This document shows positions 27,551-35,967 of a stretch of 64,000 nt of DNA, in pieces. Location: the NCBI GenBank assembly GCA_965230565.1, contig CBDDLH010000015.1, positions 62,001 to 126,000 of the forward strand. Reading direction: 5' to 3'. Origin of the DNA: BCD1 sp965230565 (GTDB lineage Bacteria; Bacteroidota; Bacteroidia; Chitinophagales; Saprospiraceae). The translations under genes were made by a program, and so were the position numbers. The notes beneath the pieces were generated by a model, which had not been told where the DNA came from, searched no databases, and saw only the letters and a list, made by a program, of their open reading frames with translations. The stretch's first letter is position 1. Each line of letters starts with the position of its first letter.

Positions 27551-28804
27551 TTAATGCTGGATGGTCCTTACCAGTCTTACGTAGTTATAGATTCTAATAG
27601 CATCACCTTGAGGACCATGGCCTGTTGGATAATCGGCAGGATCTCCTACTTTTGGATCGCTTCTTTGAGCTCCGGCTCCGTGCACATCATTCCAGTCCTG
27701 CATATACCCCATTGCCCGGCCAAAGCTCACATAGGCAGCGTTTCCTCCGGCAACCTGTGACCAATTAACATGAGTGGTATTGGACCAGTAATATGGATAA
27801 TCACTCTGTCCGGCTTCGTTGGTTATTTGAGTACAATTAAATAAAGGATCAATGGCTGCTGAATTAGTAGTTCCGGGTGATCTTGAATAATCCACTATAC
27901 TCTGCAATTCTTTCACATCCGGCAGACGCCAGTCGGTATATCCGGCAAATTCATAGTCTTCGGCATAGTTTAGGGCTTCTTTCCACAATAGCCCTTCATT
28001 ATTGTCATCTTGCATCCACATTAACCCGGTAGCATTATCTGTGATGGTTCCATCACCGTTATCCAAAAAGTCATTTTCACCATAGGTATTATTTCCCCTT
28101 ACGTAAAGAACATAAAATGTTTTTTCAGCACCACCGAAAGGCATTTGTAATCCATAACCTTTAATGCGGCCATCAGCAAAATTCACTCCGAAAAGCAAGT
28201 TCCCATCAACATACATTGAGTTCGTTGCGAATTGCGCATCAATTATTCGCTCCCCCGCATTGACGTCTCCATAACCGAAATCAAAATAATCAGTATCAAT
28301 AAACGGGATCAGGCCATCGGTAGAACTTCCATTATATCCGCTAGGGTCAATGCCGCTGAACTGTATCAATGAAAAGAGTTCTTTAATGGTAGGTAACCGC
28401 CAATCCGAATAACCGCCAACTTTATAGGAAGAAGCGAAATCTGAAGCTTCACCGGCGGTCATTTTGTCATTGGCGTCAATATCGCCGTCTTCGTCCATAT
28501 CCGGGGTTTTGGACCACATTAGCCCTGTAACCTGGTCTGTTATGGTGCCATCACCATTATCTTTATAGGAAGGAGTTGTTCCCGGATAATTGGCATTTTG
28601 CCCAAAAAAATCAGTTCCAACTGAAGGAATGGCGATTTCATTTTGATTTCCATACGCAGTTGCTTGATTGGTACCTACCAGGGGATACCCTGTAATGTCT
28701 GGTAAATCGTCAATGGGTTCAACAATAATCGTATCAGTTTCTTTGTCACAGGATGTATAACCAATCAGCAAAACGGGTAAAAGGAAAAAAATCAGATTTT
28801 TCAT
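27551..28804 (-). CDS. DUF1566 (Lcl-like) lipoprotein
   Basis: A 417-residue lipoprotein: lipobox in LLIGYTSCDKE (Cys about 19), then two DUF1566 modules. Each has a DNGDGTITD..TGLMW calcium-loop-like strand, an EA..(F/Y)A helix and a GYxDWRLP(T/D)xKEL motif (first at about 90-200, second at about 245-410, with YYWSNT and NYVRLVRT). A DMDEDGDIDANDKMT stretch resembles a calcium-binding loop. DUF1566 resembles the C-type-lectin-like domain of Legionella Lcl adhesin, so surface binding is a fair inference. It is 18 bases downstream of the CnrX-like gene and most likely part of the ECF sigma operon. Confidence 0.88.
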   Translation of the reverse strand: MKNLIFFLLPVLLIGYTSCDKETDTIIVEPIDDLPDITGYPLVGTNQATAYGNQNEIAIPSVGTDFFGQNANYPGTTPSYKDNGDGTITDQVTGLMWSKTPDMDEDGDIDANDKMTAGEASDFASSYKVGGYSDWRLPTIKELFSLIQFSGIDPSGYNGSSTDGLIPFIDTDYFDFGYGDVNAGERIIDAQFATNSMYVDGNLLFGVNFADGRIKGYGLQMPFGGAEKTFYVLYVRGNNTYGENDFLDNGDGTITDNATGLMWMQDDNNEGLLWKEALNYAEDYEFAGYTDWRLPDVKELQSIVDYSRSPGTTNSAAIDPLFNCTQITNEAGQSDYPYYWSNTTHVNWSQVAGGNAAYVSFGRAMGYMQDWNDVHGAGAQRSDPKVGDPADYPTGHGPQGDAIRIYNYVRLVRTIQH

Positions 28805-28822
28805 AGCTCTATATTTTAAGGT

Positions 28823-29341
28823 TTATTTTCCTCTAAGGCCACCTTTTTCAAAACCCCTCGGAGGTGGTGGATTCTTGCCACCGCTGCCTAATATCATTTT
28901 TAAACTCTCATTCACAAATCTATCATAATGAGGCAGTTGAGATGGTGCTAAAATCGCCTTCACCTCTTCAAAGTGTTGATAGGTTACTTCAATTTTTCTT
29001 CGTTCCAATTGCAGAATGTCCTCCAATTGATCACCGGTTTTTACTTCCGGATTCGCATGAACAACATTTGCGAAATACGGTTGCAAAGCTTGTCGCTGGG
29101 CTTCATTGATTTCCCTCATTTCCTGACTATGAGCCTTTGCCAGTCCCCTGAAAACCTCGGCCTGTTCATCATTAAGGTTCAACAAATTAACCACACGATG
29201 GTCCATGGCATGATTACCTGGTTTGCCGGGCATGGGTCCTGGTGGTTCAGGTTTTGTTAGAAAAAAGAAAAGAATGATCCCAATATTCAACAGAAGTAAC
29301 CCTATTGTGGCATACTTAAAAAATTGTAGCTGTTTCATCAT
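28823..29341 (-). CDS. Periplasmic heavy-metal-resistance/CnrX-like sensor protein
   Basis: A 172-residue protein with one N-terminal membrane helix (YATIGLLLLNIGIILFFFL), a Pro-rich stretch, and a helical periplasmic domain of the Spy/CpxP/CnrX class (LNLNDEQAEVFRGLAKAHSQEMREINEAQRQ, then LQLERRKIEVTYQHFEEVKAIL). His and Met residues in HAMDHRV could bind metal. Its ATG overlaps the stop of the anti-sigma gene by four bases. In CnrYXH-type systems the X protein tells the anti-sigma factor whether the signal (metal or envelope stress) is present; that is the likely role here. Confidence 0.82.
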   Translation of the reverse strand: MMKQLQFFKYATIGLLLLNIGIILFFFLTKPEPPGPMPGKPGNHAMDHRVVNLLNLNDEQAEVFRGLAKAHSQEMREINEAQRQALQPYFANVVHANPEVKTGDQLEDILQLERRKIEVTYQHFEEVKAILAPSQLPHYDRFVNESLKMILGSGGKNPPPPRGFEKGGLRGK

Positions 29342-29637
29342 TCATATAAATTATAATTTGAAATGAGCTGTTCATTTGAATCAACTTCGGAAACCCATTC
29401 ACTGGTGTCTGAAGTATCACTTTTGGCGTATTGATTCAGCAGGAAAATATTCATGGCCAAAAGCAGGATCGCCGCAGCGGCTGCCACCCTGAACTGACTC
29501 ATGGAAATAATTTTTCCTTCCGGGCTGGCTATTTCCCGTTCGATTTTGGCAAACAGATCCGGAGCAGGTTTGGCTCGCTGGATTCCTTCCATGCTGCCCA
29601 TGACCTTGTTCACCCATTTTTCTTTTGCTGATTCCAT
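29338..29637 (-). CDS. Small membrane anti-sigma factor
   Basis: A 99-residue protein with an N-terminal cytosolic part (WVNKVMGSMEGIQRAKPAPDLFAKIEREI), one membrane helix (VAAAAAILLLAMNIFLLNQY) and a short periplasmic tail. It lies 30 bases after the ECF sigma gene and overlaps the CnrX-like gene by four bases (ATGA). It has no zinc HxxxCxxC anti-sigma motif, so it resembles the short CnrY type. The role is inferred from position and topology. Confidence 0.8.
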   Translation of the reverse strand: MESAKEKWVNKVMGSMEGIQRAKPAPDLFAKIEREIASPEGKIISMSQFRVAAAAAILLLAMNIFLLNQYAKSDTSDTSEWVSEVDSNEQLISNYNLYE

Positions 29638-29667
29638 AATTTTTTATGTTTTAGACAATGTACGTGA

Positions 29668-30222
29668 CTAAATCCTTCGGTCATCATAAGTTTTTTCTAA
29701 AATATTTCTCAGATTCTTTTTTCCTCTTTGCAATAGAGATTCCACTGCCTTGAGCGAAGTATCCATAATATCAGCCACCTGCTGTCGCTGCAGGTCCTCA
29801 ATGAAGCTCAAAATGAAAGCTGTTTTTTGATTGGCGGGCAAGGCATTAATTGCTTTGAACAGTGCCTTTGCATTTTCCTTGTTTTCCAAAACAATCCCAG
29901 GGTGATCAAAATCAGGAGCGTCGTACTCAAAGGAACTCAGGCTCAAAAAAGCATTTCGCTTCTTTTTTTTGATCGCATTCAGAGAGGCATTTACGGTAAT
30001 TCTGTATATCCATGTACTAACGGAGGCTTCTCCTTTAAACTTTCCCGCATTCCTGTATATACTGGTGAAAACATCCTGAGTTACCTCCTCAGCATCCTGC
30101 TCACTTTGCAAATAACTGATGGCAGTATTGTACACCTTTTCACTATACAGATCATATAAGGATCGAAAAGCTTTTGCATCTCCATGAGCTACGGAAGACA
30201 ATATTTGGTGGTGGTTTTTCAA
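29668..30222 (-). CDS. ECF RNA polymerase sigma factor
   Basis: A 184-residue sigma-70 family extracytoplasmic-function factor. Region 2 spans about 15-85 (AFRSLYDLYSEKVYNTAISYL, QDAEEVTQDVFTSIYRNAGKF, STWIYRITVNASLN) and region 4 about 120-175 (LPANQKTAFILSFIEDLQRQQVADIM, SLKAVESLLQRGKKNL). It directs RNA polymerase to a small regulon, normally including its own operon. No TAnnTTTG is seen upstream, which fits autoregulation from an ECF-type promoter. The sigma, anti-sigma, CnrX-like and DUF1566 genes run in that order. Confidence 0.95.
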   Translation of the reverse strand: MKNHHQILSSVAHGDAKAFRSLYDLYSEKVYNTAISYLQSEQDAEEVTQDVFTSIYRNAGKFKGEASVSTWIYRITVNASLNAIKKKKRNAFLSLSSFEYDAPDFDHPGIVLENKENAKALFKAINALPANQKTAFILSFIEDLQRQQVADIMDTSLKAVESLLQRGKKNLRNILEKTYDDRRI

Positions 30223-30291
30223 TATTTTTAGTTGACTTTTCCTTTAGAGTCATATCACAGGAAAATCCTTCGGCGGGAGCGTATTTATTTT

Positions 30292-31515
30292 TCAATCTTC
30301 ATTTTCCCTGTCGATCATCCAATCTTTCAGTTCCAAAAAAGTATCCACATAACCTTTCATTTCCTCCTCAGGAACGCCATACGTTTCACATTTCTTTTTG
30401 AAGACGTCCAATTCGTCGAGATCATCCAGCTCAACCGTTTCTTCTAAACCCGCATCAAGTCCTTTTTGATTCCTGCGGATCTTAACGCGCAAAATTTCCA
30501 GATTCATTCCACTGGCAAATTCACGAATATCAATATCTATTCGTGGGGTGATTTCATCGGATTCGACGACTACTTCAACCCAATGTGGTAGGGTACCCTC
30601 AAACTCCTGATCGAGTTTGCGGAGACTTTCTTTGATTTTTTGTAAATCTCCAAGAATACTTTTCAATTGTCTGTAAACAGGAACCTCCACTATTTTGGTT
30701 TCTACAATTTTTTTGCCTTCTAATGTGAGTAGAACAACACTTTTTTGATCTTGTCTTTCGGAAAAACTCAATGGAATAATAGATCCCGAATAACGAATAT
30801 GGCGTTGCTTTCCCAGGTTCTGAGGCCGATGAATATGACCCAAAGCAACATAATCGAAAACAGCAGGAAATTCCGAAGCTCCAATATTTTCCATATTTCC
30901 GATATAGATGTTATCCTGTTTCGCAGAGGCGGTAGCACCTGCAGCAAAAAGGTGCCCGGTGGCAATAATGGGAATCTCCTTCTTTGCATAAGGTTTCATC
31001 AATTTCCCCACTTCAGAAAAATGTTGGATAATGGCTTTACGCAAATGTCTGGCCTGTTCCGCACCACTTTCTCCTGCAACACTGTATCGCAGGTCACGTT
31101 CCCTTAAAAATGGTACAGCAGCTACAGCCATCTCAATAGCCCCTTCATCATTCTTCAACTCCAGGATCTCATCCTTCAGATTACCGGTAGCTGCGCCTAT
31201 CACATAAATATTGAAGATTTTAAGTAATTCGGCCGGAGCATTGAGCATGGATGGAGAATCGTGGTTGCCTCCGGTAATGATGATGTGTCGGCAGGATGTT
31301 TTGATGAGCTTACGCAGGAAGTCGTAATACAATCGGCGGGCGTAACTGGGAGGGTTGCCAATATCAAAAACATCCCCGGCGAGCACAAACACCTCCACTT
31401 CTTCCTGCTGTATCAGATCGATCATCCAATCCAGCGCCATCTGGTGCTCTTCTTCACGGGTATTATTCATGAAGTTCTGTCCCAGATGCCAGTCAGATGT
31501 ATGTAATATTTTCAT
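30292..31515 (-). CDS. sbcD: DNA repair exonuclease SbcD (Mre11-type nuclease)
   Basis: A ~407-residue metallophosphoesterase, the nuclease half of the SbcCD complex that opens hairpin and protein-blocked DNA ends. The motifs are in order: ILHTSDWHLGQ, LAGDVFDIGNP, ITGGNHDSP, ATGHLFAAG and ALGHIHRPQ; the capping domain follows. The start at 31515 begins right at the conserved first strand. An upstream ATG at 31569 would add 18 residues but overlaps the preceding gene's stop as ATGA, so it remains possible. No sbcC gene is adjacent; the neighbours are a small membrane protein and an ECF sigma gene, so the ATPase partner must be elsewhere. Confidence 0.92.
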   Translation of the reverse strand: MKILHTSDWHLGQNFMNNTREEEHQMALDWMIDLIQQEEVEVFVLAGDVFDIGNPPSYARRLYYDFLRKLIKTSCRHIIITGGNHDSPSMLNAPAELLKIFNIYVIGAATGNLKDEILELKNDEGAIEMAVAAVPFLRERDLRYSVAGESGAEQARHLRKAIIQHFSEVGKLMKPYAKKEIPIIATGHLFAAGATASAKQDNIYIGNMENIGASEFPAVFDYVALGHIHRPQNLGKQRHIRYSGSIIPLSFSERQDQKSVVLLTLEGKKIVETKIVEVPVYRQLKSILGDLQKIKESLRKLDQEFEGTLPHWVEVVVESDEITPRIDIDIREFASGMNLEILRVKIRRNQKGLDAGLEETVELDDLDELDVFKKKCETYGVPEEEMKGYVDTFLELKDWMIDRENED

Positions 31516-31565
31516 CGATCCTAATTTCAAGGTGAAAATAGGAAATTCTCCGTGTACGTTACCTG

Positions 31566-31826
31566 TCATCCCAGAAAAAGATAAAGGAAAAAGCTTAACA
31601 GAGCAAGATTGATCGAAATGATCCAGATATAGTAAAGCACTCCCACCCTCCCGGTTTCCTTTCGGGAAATCTTGCGATACTGATCAGCATAAGATATCAT
31701 CATGAGTTTGATCCATAGAAACTGGACCTTTTCCCCTCTTTTGCGAAGGTAAGTAGCGATCATCATCGTTGTAATTACGAAGACCAGGGCAAAGAAGAGC
31801 ATCATTGTCAAATAAATAGATTGCAT
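31566..31826 (-). CDS. Small two-helix membrane protein of unknown function
   Basis: An 86-residue protein with two membrane helices (about 5-26 and 66-85) around a basic cytosolic loop (KRGEKVQFLWIKLMMISYADQY, KISRKETGRVG). The ATGA overlap with an extended sbcD start hints at translational coupling. I recognise no family. Confidence 0.65.
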   Translation of the reverse strand: MQSIYLTMMLFFALVFVITTMMIATYLRKRGEKVQFLWIKLMMISYADQYRKISRKETGRVGVLYYIWIISINLALLSFFLYLFLG

Positions 31827-31897
31827 AACTCTACCATTTAAGTGTAAAAATAATGGCTCAAAAAGATGTACAATCTACAAGAAGTGGAACAAACCTG

Positions 31898-33193
31898 TCA
31901 ATTTTCAGCGATTTCCTCTTGCGGATGGGAAACTTTTAACTCATTATAGAATTCTACCCTATCCAGTATCTCTCCTGCCACAAAAAGAATTATCGCTATT
32001 TCAATACTTTGGTAAAAAGAAAAAACAACAGCTCCGGCTAAAAAAGTCAGCCTTGACCAGGCCATTAATTGCCCTCTTGCAGCCGGGGTTGTCTTTCTAT
32101 AAAAATACAATAAAATCCGCAGAAAGCCAATGACTGCAAAGGCTGTAAGCATACCTTTTAATAAAAAGAAAACAGAAATGGCTATCCAAATAACCTGTGC
32201 ACTGTGCAATTTACTTTTCCACCTCCATGTGGCAGCCTGATACAACATATCAATGCTAAGCAGCAAACCTGCTGCCATCAATATCACCACCCAATCCGGC
32301 AAGTCGAAGATTAACAGATCTACTATCAAAGCTCCCATGAAAAGACCAAATAACAAGATCTCCCGGCTAAGCCAGGAACCACGGACATTCAATATCGCGC
32401 GCCAGGCTCTTTGCTTTTTCCCGAGATGGAGCAAACTGAAAACCGCAGCGATAAGACCTATTCCCACAAAAGCTAATTTTTCATGCTGACTAAAGGCAGA
32501 TATTATCCCGGAAGCATAAATCCCTGTCATGGCTGAAACCAGAAGGGTGAAGATCAACAAAGGCCACTCCTTTCTTGCTGAAATTTTGGTGGTAACAGGC
32601 TGCACGATGGCTGCTTGGAGATCAGTGAACAGCGAAAGATCCATCCGGGGACCTTGTCTACCCTCTTCCAGCGGAATGATCCTAATTTTGGAGCCAACAT
32701 CTACTGTCACCGGACTGGACTCCCACGAATCCTTCCGTGAAAATATCGTTTGCTCTACGTCCAGGGCACCAACAGGACATAATTCTGCACAGGCTGGCTT
32801 TCGCCCTTCCAACAATCTATGATTACAAAAGGTACATTTCTCAACAATTCCTTTGGAAGCATTGTATTTAGGTGCATCAAAAGGGCAGGTCCAGGTGCAA
32901 TACTGGCACCCGATACATTTATCCACGTGATGTAAAACAGCGCCGGTAATATCATCCCTTGAATAGGCCAAAGCCGGACAACCTTTCATGCAGGGAGCAT
33001 CCTCACAATGATTGCAGGACATAGACAGGTAAAACAATGGAAGTTCCGGTTTTTCTGCAGGAGCTGCATAAACGTTTCGCCAGGGCAATGCAGGATCAAC
33101 CCCGTTTTCATTCATACAGGCTACCGAACAGGCGTTACAACCTACGCATTTGTTCTCATCGAATACAAATATGTTTTGAGTATGTGTTGTCAT
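31898..33193 (-). CDS. Fused 4Fe-4S ferredoxin (DmsB-like) and membrane anchor (DmsC-like) subunit
   Basis: A 431-residue electron-transfer subunit. Residues 1-~190 hold four 4Fe-4S cluster motifs (CVGCNACSVAC, CNHCEDAPCMKGC, CIGCQYCTWTC, CTFCNHRL..GRKPAC..LC), as in DmsB/PsrB. Residues ~210-415 hold about eight membrane helices of the DmsC/NrfD-like anchor class, which exchange electrons with quinone. In most organisms these are separate subunits; here they are one chain. It lies six bases after the molybdopterin oxidoreductase gene, so the pair forms a quinone-linked complex. Confidence 0.9.
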   Translation of the reverse strand: MTTHTQNIFVFDENKCVGCNACSVACMNENGVDPALPWRNVYAAPAEKPELPLFYLSMSCNHCEDAPCMKGCPALAYSRDDITGAVLHHVDKCIGCQYCTWTCPFDAPKYNASKGIVEKCTFCNHRLLEGRKPACAELCPVGALDVEQTIFSRKDSWESSPVTVDVGSKIRIIPLEEGRQGPRMDLSLFTDLQAAIVQPVTTKISARKEWPLLIFTLLVSAMTGIYASGIISAFSQHEKLAFVGIGLIAAVFSLLHLGKKQRAWRAILNVRGSWLSREILLFGLFMGALIVDLLIFDLPDWVVILMAAGLLLSIDMLYQAATWRWKSKLHSAQVIWIAISVFFLLKGMLTAFAVIGFLRILLYFYRKTTPAARGQLMAWSRLTFLAGAVVFSFYQSIEIAIILFVAGEILDRVEFYNELKVSHPQEEIAEN

Positions 33194-33199
33194 TAAATA

Positions 33200-35236
33200 T
33201 CAATTCGATGTTACTCTTTGATAATCCACCATATTGTCATGAAAGGCAGCACCGAAGCCCATATCAGTTTCCCTACCTTTCGACAGACTGTTGGGGCAAG
33301 CCCCCTCCTGGTGCCAGTATCCATTATAGATCGACACGCAACCCGGCCTCATCCAGGGGTCTAATTTGGCTTTGATCCTTAATTCTCCCCGATCATTGAA
33401 GACCCTGATCCAATCCCCGTTTCGGATATTTTTCTTTTGGGCATCCATTTGGTTAATGGTGGCATAAGGTTCCGGCGCAGCAGATTTAATCACCTGAAGG
33501 TTGCCGAATTGGGAATGGATCCTGTTTTTGGTATTAGGCGAAAGCAGATTGTAAGGAAATTTCGAGTTGTTTTTTCCTTCAACTACCGGTTCATATGTTG
33601 GTAATGAAGAAACACTCCATTTGGAGGCAGCCTCCTCTGAGTACAATTCAATTTTACCGGATGGAGTTGGAAAGTTCATATCACTAAAAGCAATTTCCTG
33701 CAGCCCCGGAGCCAAGACCGGTCCCTGCCGAAGTTTCTCCAACGACAATTCAGGAAAGGCCTTCAATTTATTACCCAGCCAATCCTCAATGGCCTGATCA
33801 TTTGGCGGAGGGATGTTTTCCAGGATCTCCTGCTCAGAGAAGTCCATTTTTTGAGCCAGTAGATAATAGATCTCCGTTTCAGGTTTCACCTCCCCCATCG
33901 GTTCGATGACCTTGGGTTTCAACTGCACATAAGGATTCCAATAAGAGGAAATGATATCGGTTTGTTCAAACATGGATTTGGCTGGTAAAATGATATCTGC
34001 TTCCCTGGCTGTATCTGTTAAGAACTGATCAACTACCACCACAAAATCCAATTGTCGGAATGCTTCAATAACTTTGTTGGAATCGGGATTTTGAGTTAAT
34101 GGATTGCCTCTCTCGACCCATGCCATTTTCAATCCTGGGTTTTGCTGCAGCATCATTTGCTCCCCAAGTCTGGAAGTGGAAATGCTCCTGCGAAACACCC
34201 CATCATTGCCGGGGTAATAACTTTCAGGTTCCTTGATTTCACTGAAAATATCCCCTTGTAAATCTGCATAATGCCAGCAGGCTCCTGGTTTTCCAATATT
34301 TCCCGTAATCACTGACAGTGCCAAAAGGCAACGGGTAGTTTGTCCTCCGTTGCTATACCTTTGCATGCCATAACCTACCACCAGCGTCATTGGACCACTT
34401 TCAGCGATAGCAGTCGTAATTTCCTGAATAAATTCCAAGGGAACACCACAAGCCAAACTTACCTCTTCAAGGTTGATTTTAAGCACTTCTTCCCTGAACT
34501 GCTCATACCCGAGTACGTAATTTTTGATAAAATCCTTGTCAACCTGATCATTCTCGATCAATATTTTGGCAACGCCCAAAGCGAGCAAAGCATCCGTTCC
34601 GGGAAGGGGCTGAACCAATAGATCAGCTTTCTCAGCAGTTGGCGTATACCGCGGATCGATCACGATGATGCGGGCGCCTTTTTCCCTGGCCTTTCCAATA
34701 GGCAACATCTGTTGGATATTGGTCTCTGCAGGATTCTTTCCCCACAGAATGATCACTCCCGCATTTTCAATATCCCATGGAGCATTGTGTTTGTTCTCAC
34801 CAAGGGTTAGCCGGGTAGCTTCGAGGCCAGCGGGCCAACAAAGGTTACCGTAAACGGTTGTAGCTCCCCCGCACATCTTCCAGAAGGCTGAACTCACACC
34901 ATTCAAAACCCCTGACATCCCACTCGCAGCATAATATAAAACACTATGCGGACCAAAATCATGATGAAATTCTTTAAGTTTTTCGCTGATTACCTCCAAT
35001 GCCGTTTCCCAGGAGATCCGTTCGAACTCATCACCACTTTTTTTCATGGGATAGAGAATCCGATCTGAAGAATTCACTCGTTCGAGGTAACTCAATCCTT
35101 TAATGCACGGCCCTTCAGGAGTAGCCTTATTGATCGGTTGAGGATCGATATTCACTACCTCCCCCTCGTCAGTCCAGACCTTAAAGGAACAAGTGCTGTA
35201 ACAATTTCTGGGACATGCAGTGTTATGAACTTCCAC
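33200..35236 (-). CDS. Molybdopterin oxidoreductase, DMSO-reductase family catalytic subunit
   Basis: A 678-residue Mo/W-bisMGD enzyme. The N-terminal 4Fe-4S site is complete (C8, C12, C16, C44: CPRNCYSTC and EGPCIKG), followed by the molybdopterin domains (GVIILWGKNPAETN, RIIVIDPRYTPTAEKADL, VGYGMQRYSNGGQTTR) and the dinucleotide-binding C-terminal domain (about 555-678; LLSPNTKNRIHSQFGN). It has no twin-arginine signal, so it should stay in the cytosol with its FeS partner facing inward, unlike Tat-exported DmsA or PsrA. The substrate cannot be read. NLCWPAG near residue 130 is a candidate region for the metal ligand. Confidence 0.9.
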   Translation of the reverse strand: MEVHNTACPRNCYSTCSFKVWTDEGEVVNIDPQPINKATPEGPCIKGLSYLERVNSSDRILYPMKKSGDEFERISWETALEVISEKLKEFHHDFGPHSVLYYAASGMSGVLNGVSSAFWKMCGGATTVYGNLCWPAGLEATRLTLGENKHNAPWDIENAGVIILWGKNPAETNIQQMLPIGKAREKGARIIVIDPRYTPTAEKADLLVQPLPGTDALLALGVAKILIENDQVDKDFIKNYVLGYEQFREEVLKINLEEVSLACGVPLEFIQEITTAIAESGPMTLVVGYGMQRYSNGGQTTRCLLALSVITGNIGKPGACWHYADLQGDIFSEIKEPESYYPGNDGVFRRSISTSRLGEQMMLQQNPGLKMAWVERGNPLTQNPDSNKVIEAFRQLDFVVVVDQFLTDTAREADIILPAKSMFEQTDIISSYWNPYVQLKPKVIEPMGEVKPETEIYYLLAQKMDFSEQEILENIPPPNDQAIEDWLGNKLKAFPELSLEKLRQGPVLAPGLQEIAFSDMNFPTPSGKIELYSEEAASKWSVSSLPTYEPVVEGKNNSKFPYNLLSPNTKNRIHSQFGNLQVIKSAAPEPYATINQMDAQKKNIRNGDWIRVFNDRGELRIKAKLDPWMRPGCVSIYNGYWHQEGACPNSLSKGRETDMGFGAAFHDNMVDYQRVTSN

Positions 35237-35293
35237 GGTTATTTGTTTTAAGGGAACAATGAAATAAGGGAATAAGGGAACAAGGGTTTTCTC

Positions 35294-35337
35294 ACCGTCT
35301 ACCGTCAGCCGTTAGCCGTTAATCGTCAGCCGTTAAT
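35294..35337. repeat. ACCGTC/CCGTTA-family tandem repeat
   Basis: ACCGTCTACCGTCAGCCGTT (35294-35313) continues with GCCGTTAATCGTCAGCCGTTAA. A 22-base stretch from 35294 is identical to 45414-45435. It overlaps the TGA stop (35326-35328) and last codons of the zinc-ribbon gene. Confidence 0.85.
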
Positions 35338-35715
35338 AAGCCAGTTGAACATATTTCCCACGGTGATCAACCAATTCTCTTTCTGGATGGCCTCCAATTC
35401 ACCTTTGTCGAGCCAAATGCCTTTACAGGTTTCGCAGTAATCCAGGATCACTTTTCTGTCCCGCGGATGTTCAGCCTTATCCATCATTGGATGGTCTTCA
35501 CAGGAAGGGCAATATAATGCTTCAAGTTGTTCCCGCTGACGAGGAATTTTACGGATTTCAATAAATTGCGGCTCAACGATCTTATCTATTCTGGCCAGCT
35601 CACCTTTGTCAAACCAAATTCCACCACAATTATTACAAGTATCAATTTCTATGACCGTATTGACTTCATTGAGCAAGGTAGTGCTCAGTGGATTTTTACA
35701 CCTGGGACAATCCAT
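35326..35715 (-). CDS. Double zf-TFIIB zinc-ribbon protein
   Basis: A 129-residue protein with two TFIIB-like zinc ribbons: MDCPRCKNPL...CNNCGGIWFDKGELARI and YCPSCEDHPMM...CETCKGIWLDKGELEAI. Each has CxxC pairs spaced by ~25 residues and the GIW(F/L)DKGEL motif of the zf-TFIIB family. The role is unknown; family members are usually small soluble proteins. The C-terminal few residues (LING) are encoded by the intergenic repeat. Confidence 0.9.
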   Translation of the reverse strand: MDCPRCKNPLSTTLLNEVNTVIEIDTCNNCGGIWFDKGELARIDKIVEPQFIEIRKIPRQREQLEALYCPSCEDHPMMDKAEHPRDRKVILDYCETCKGIWLDKGELEAIQKENWLITVGNMFNWLING

Positions 35716-35967
35716 TATTAAAAAGTTTAGGGTTTATTGATATTGCAAGATAAGTGTAAAAACTTGGACTAAGTATGTGGACAGAACTACTTTTTATCAA
35801 ATGTTTTCCTGAAACGAATCGATATGGCTATACCTCGGCGCGTCTTTGCGAAACTTTGCGTAACAGCTCTCTGCCCTTTTTGATGGAGTAAAGTATTTTG
35901 ATCAAAAGTAATTTTGTCATCTTACTAATCAATATGGAATAATGGGAAGAAAAAGATTAATCCACTT

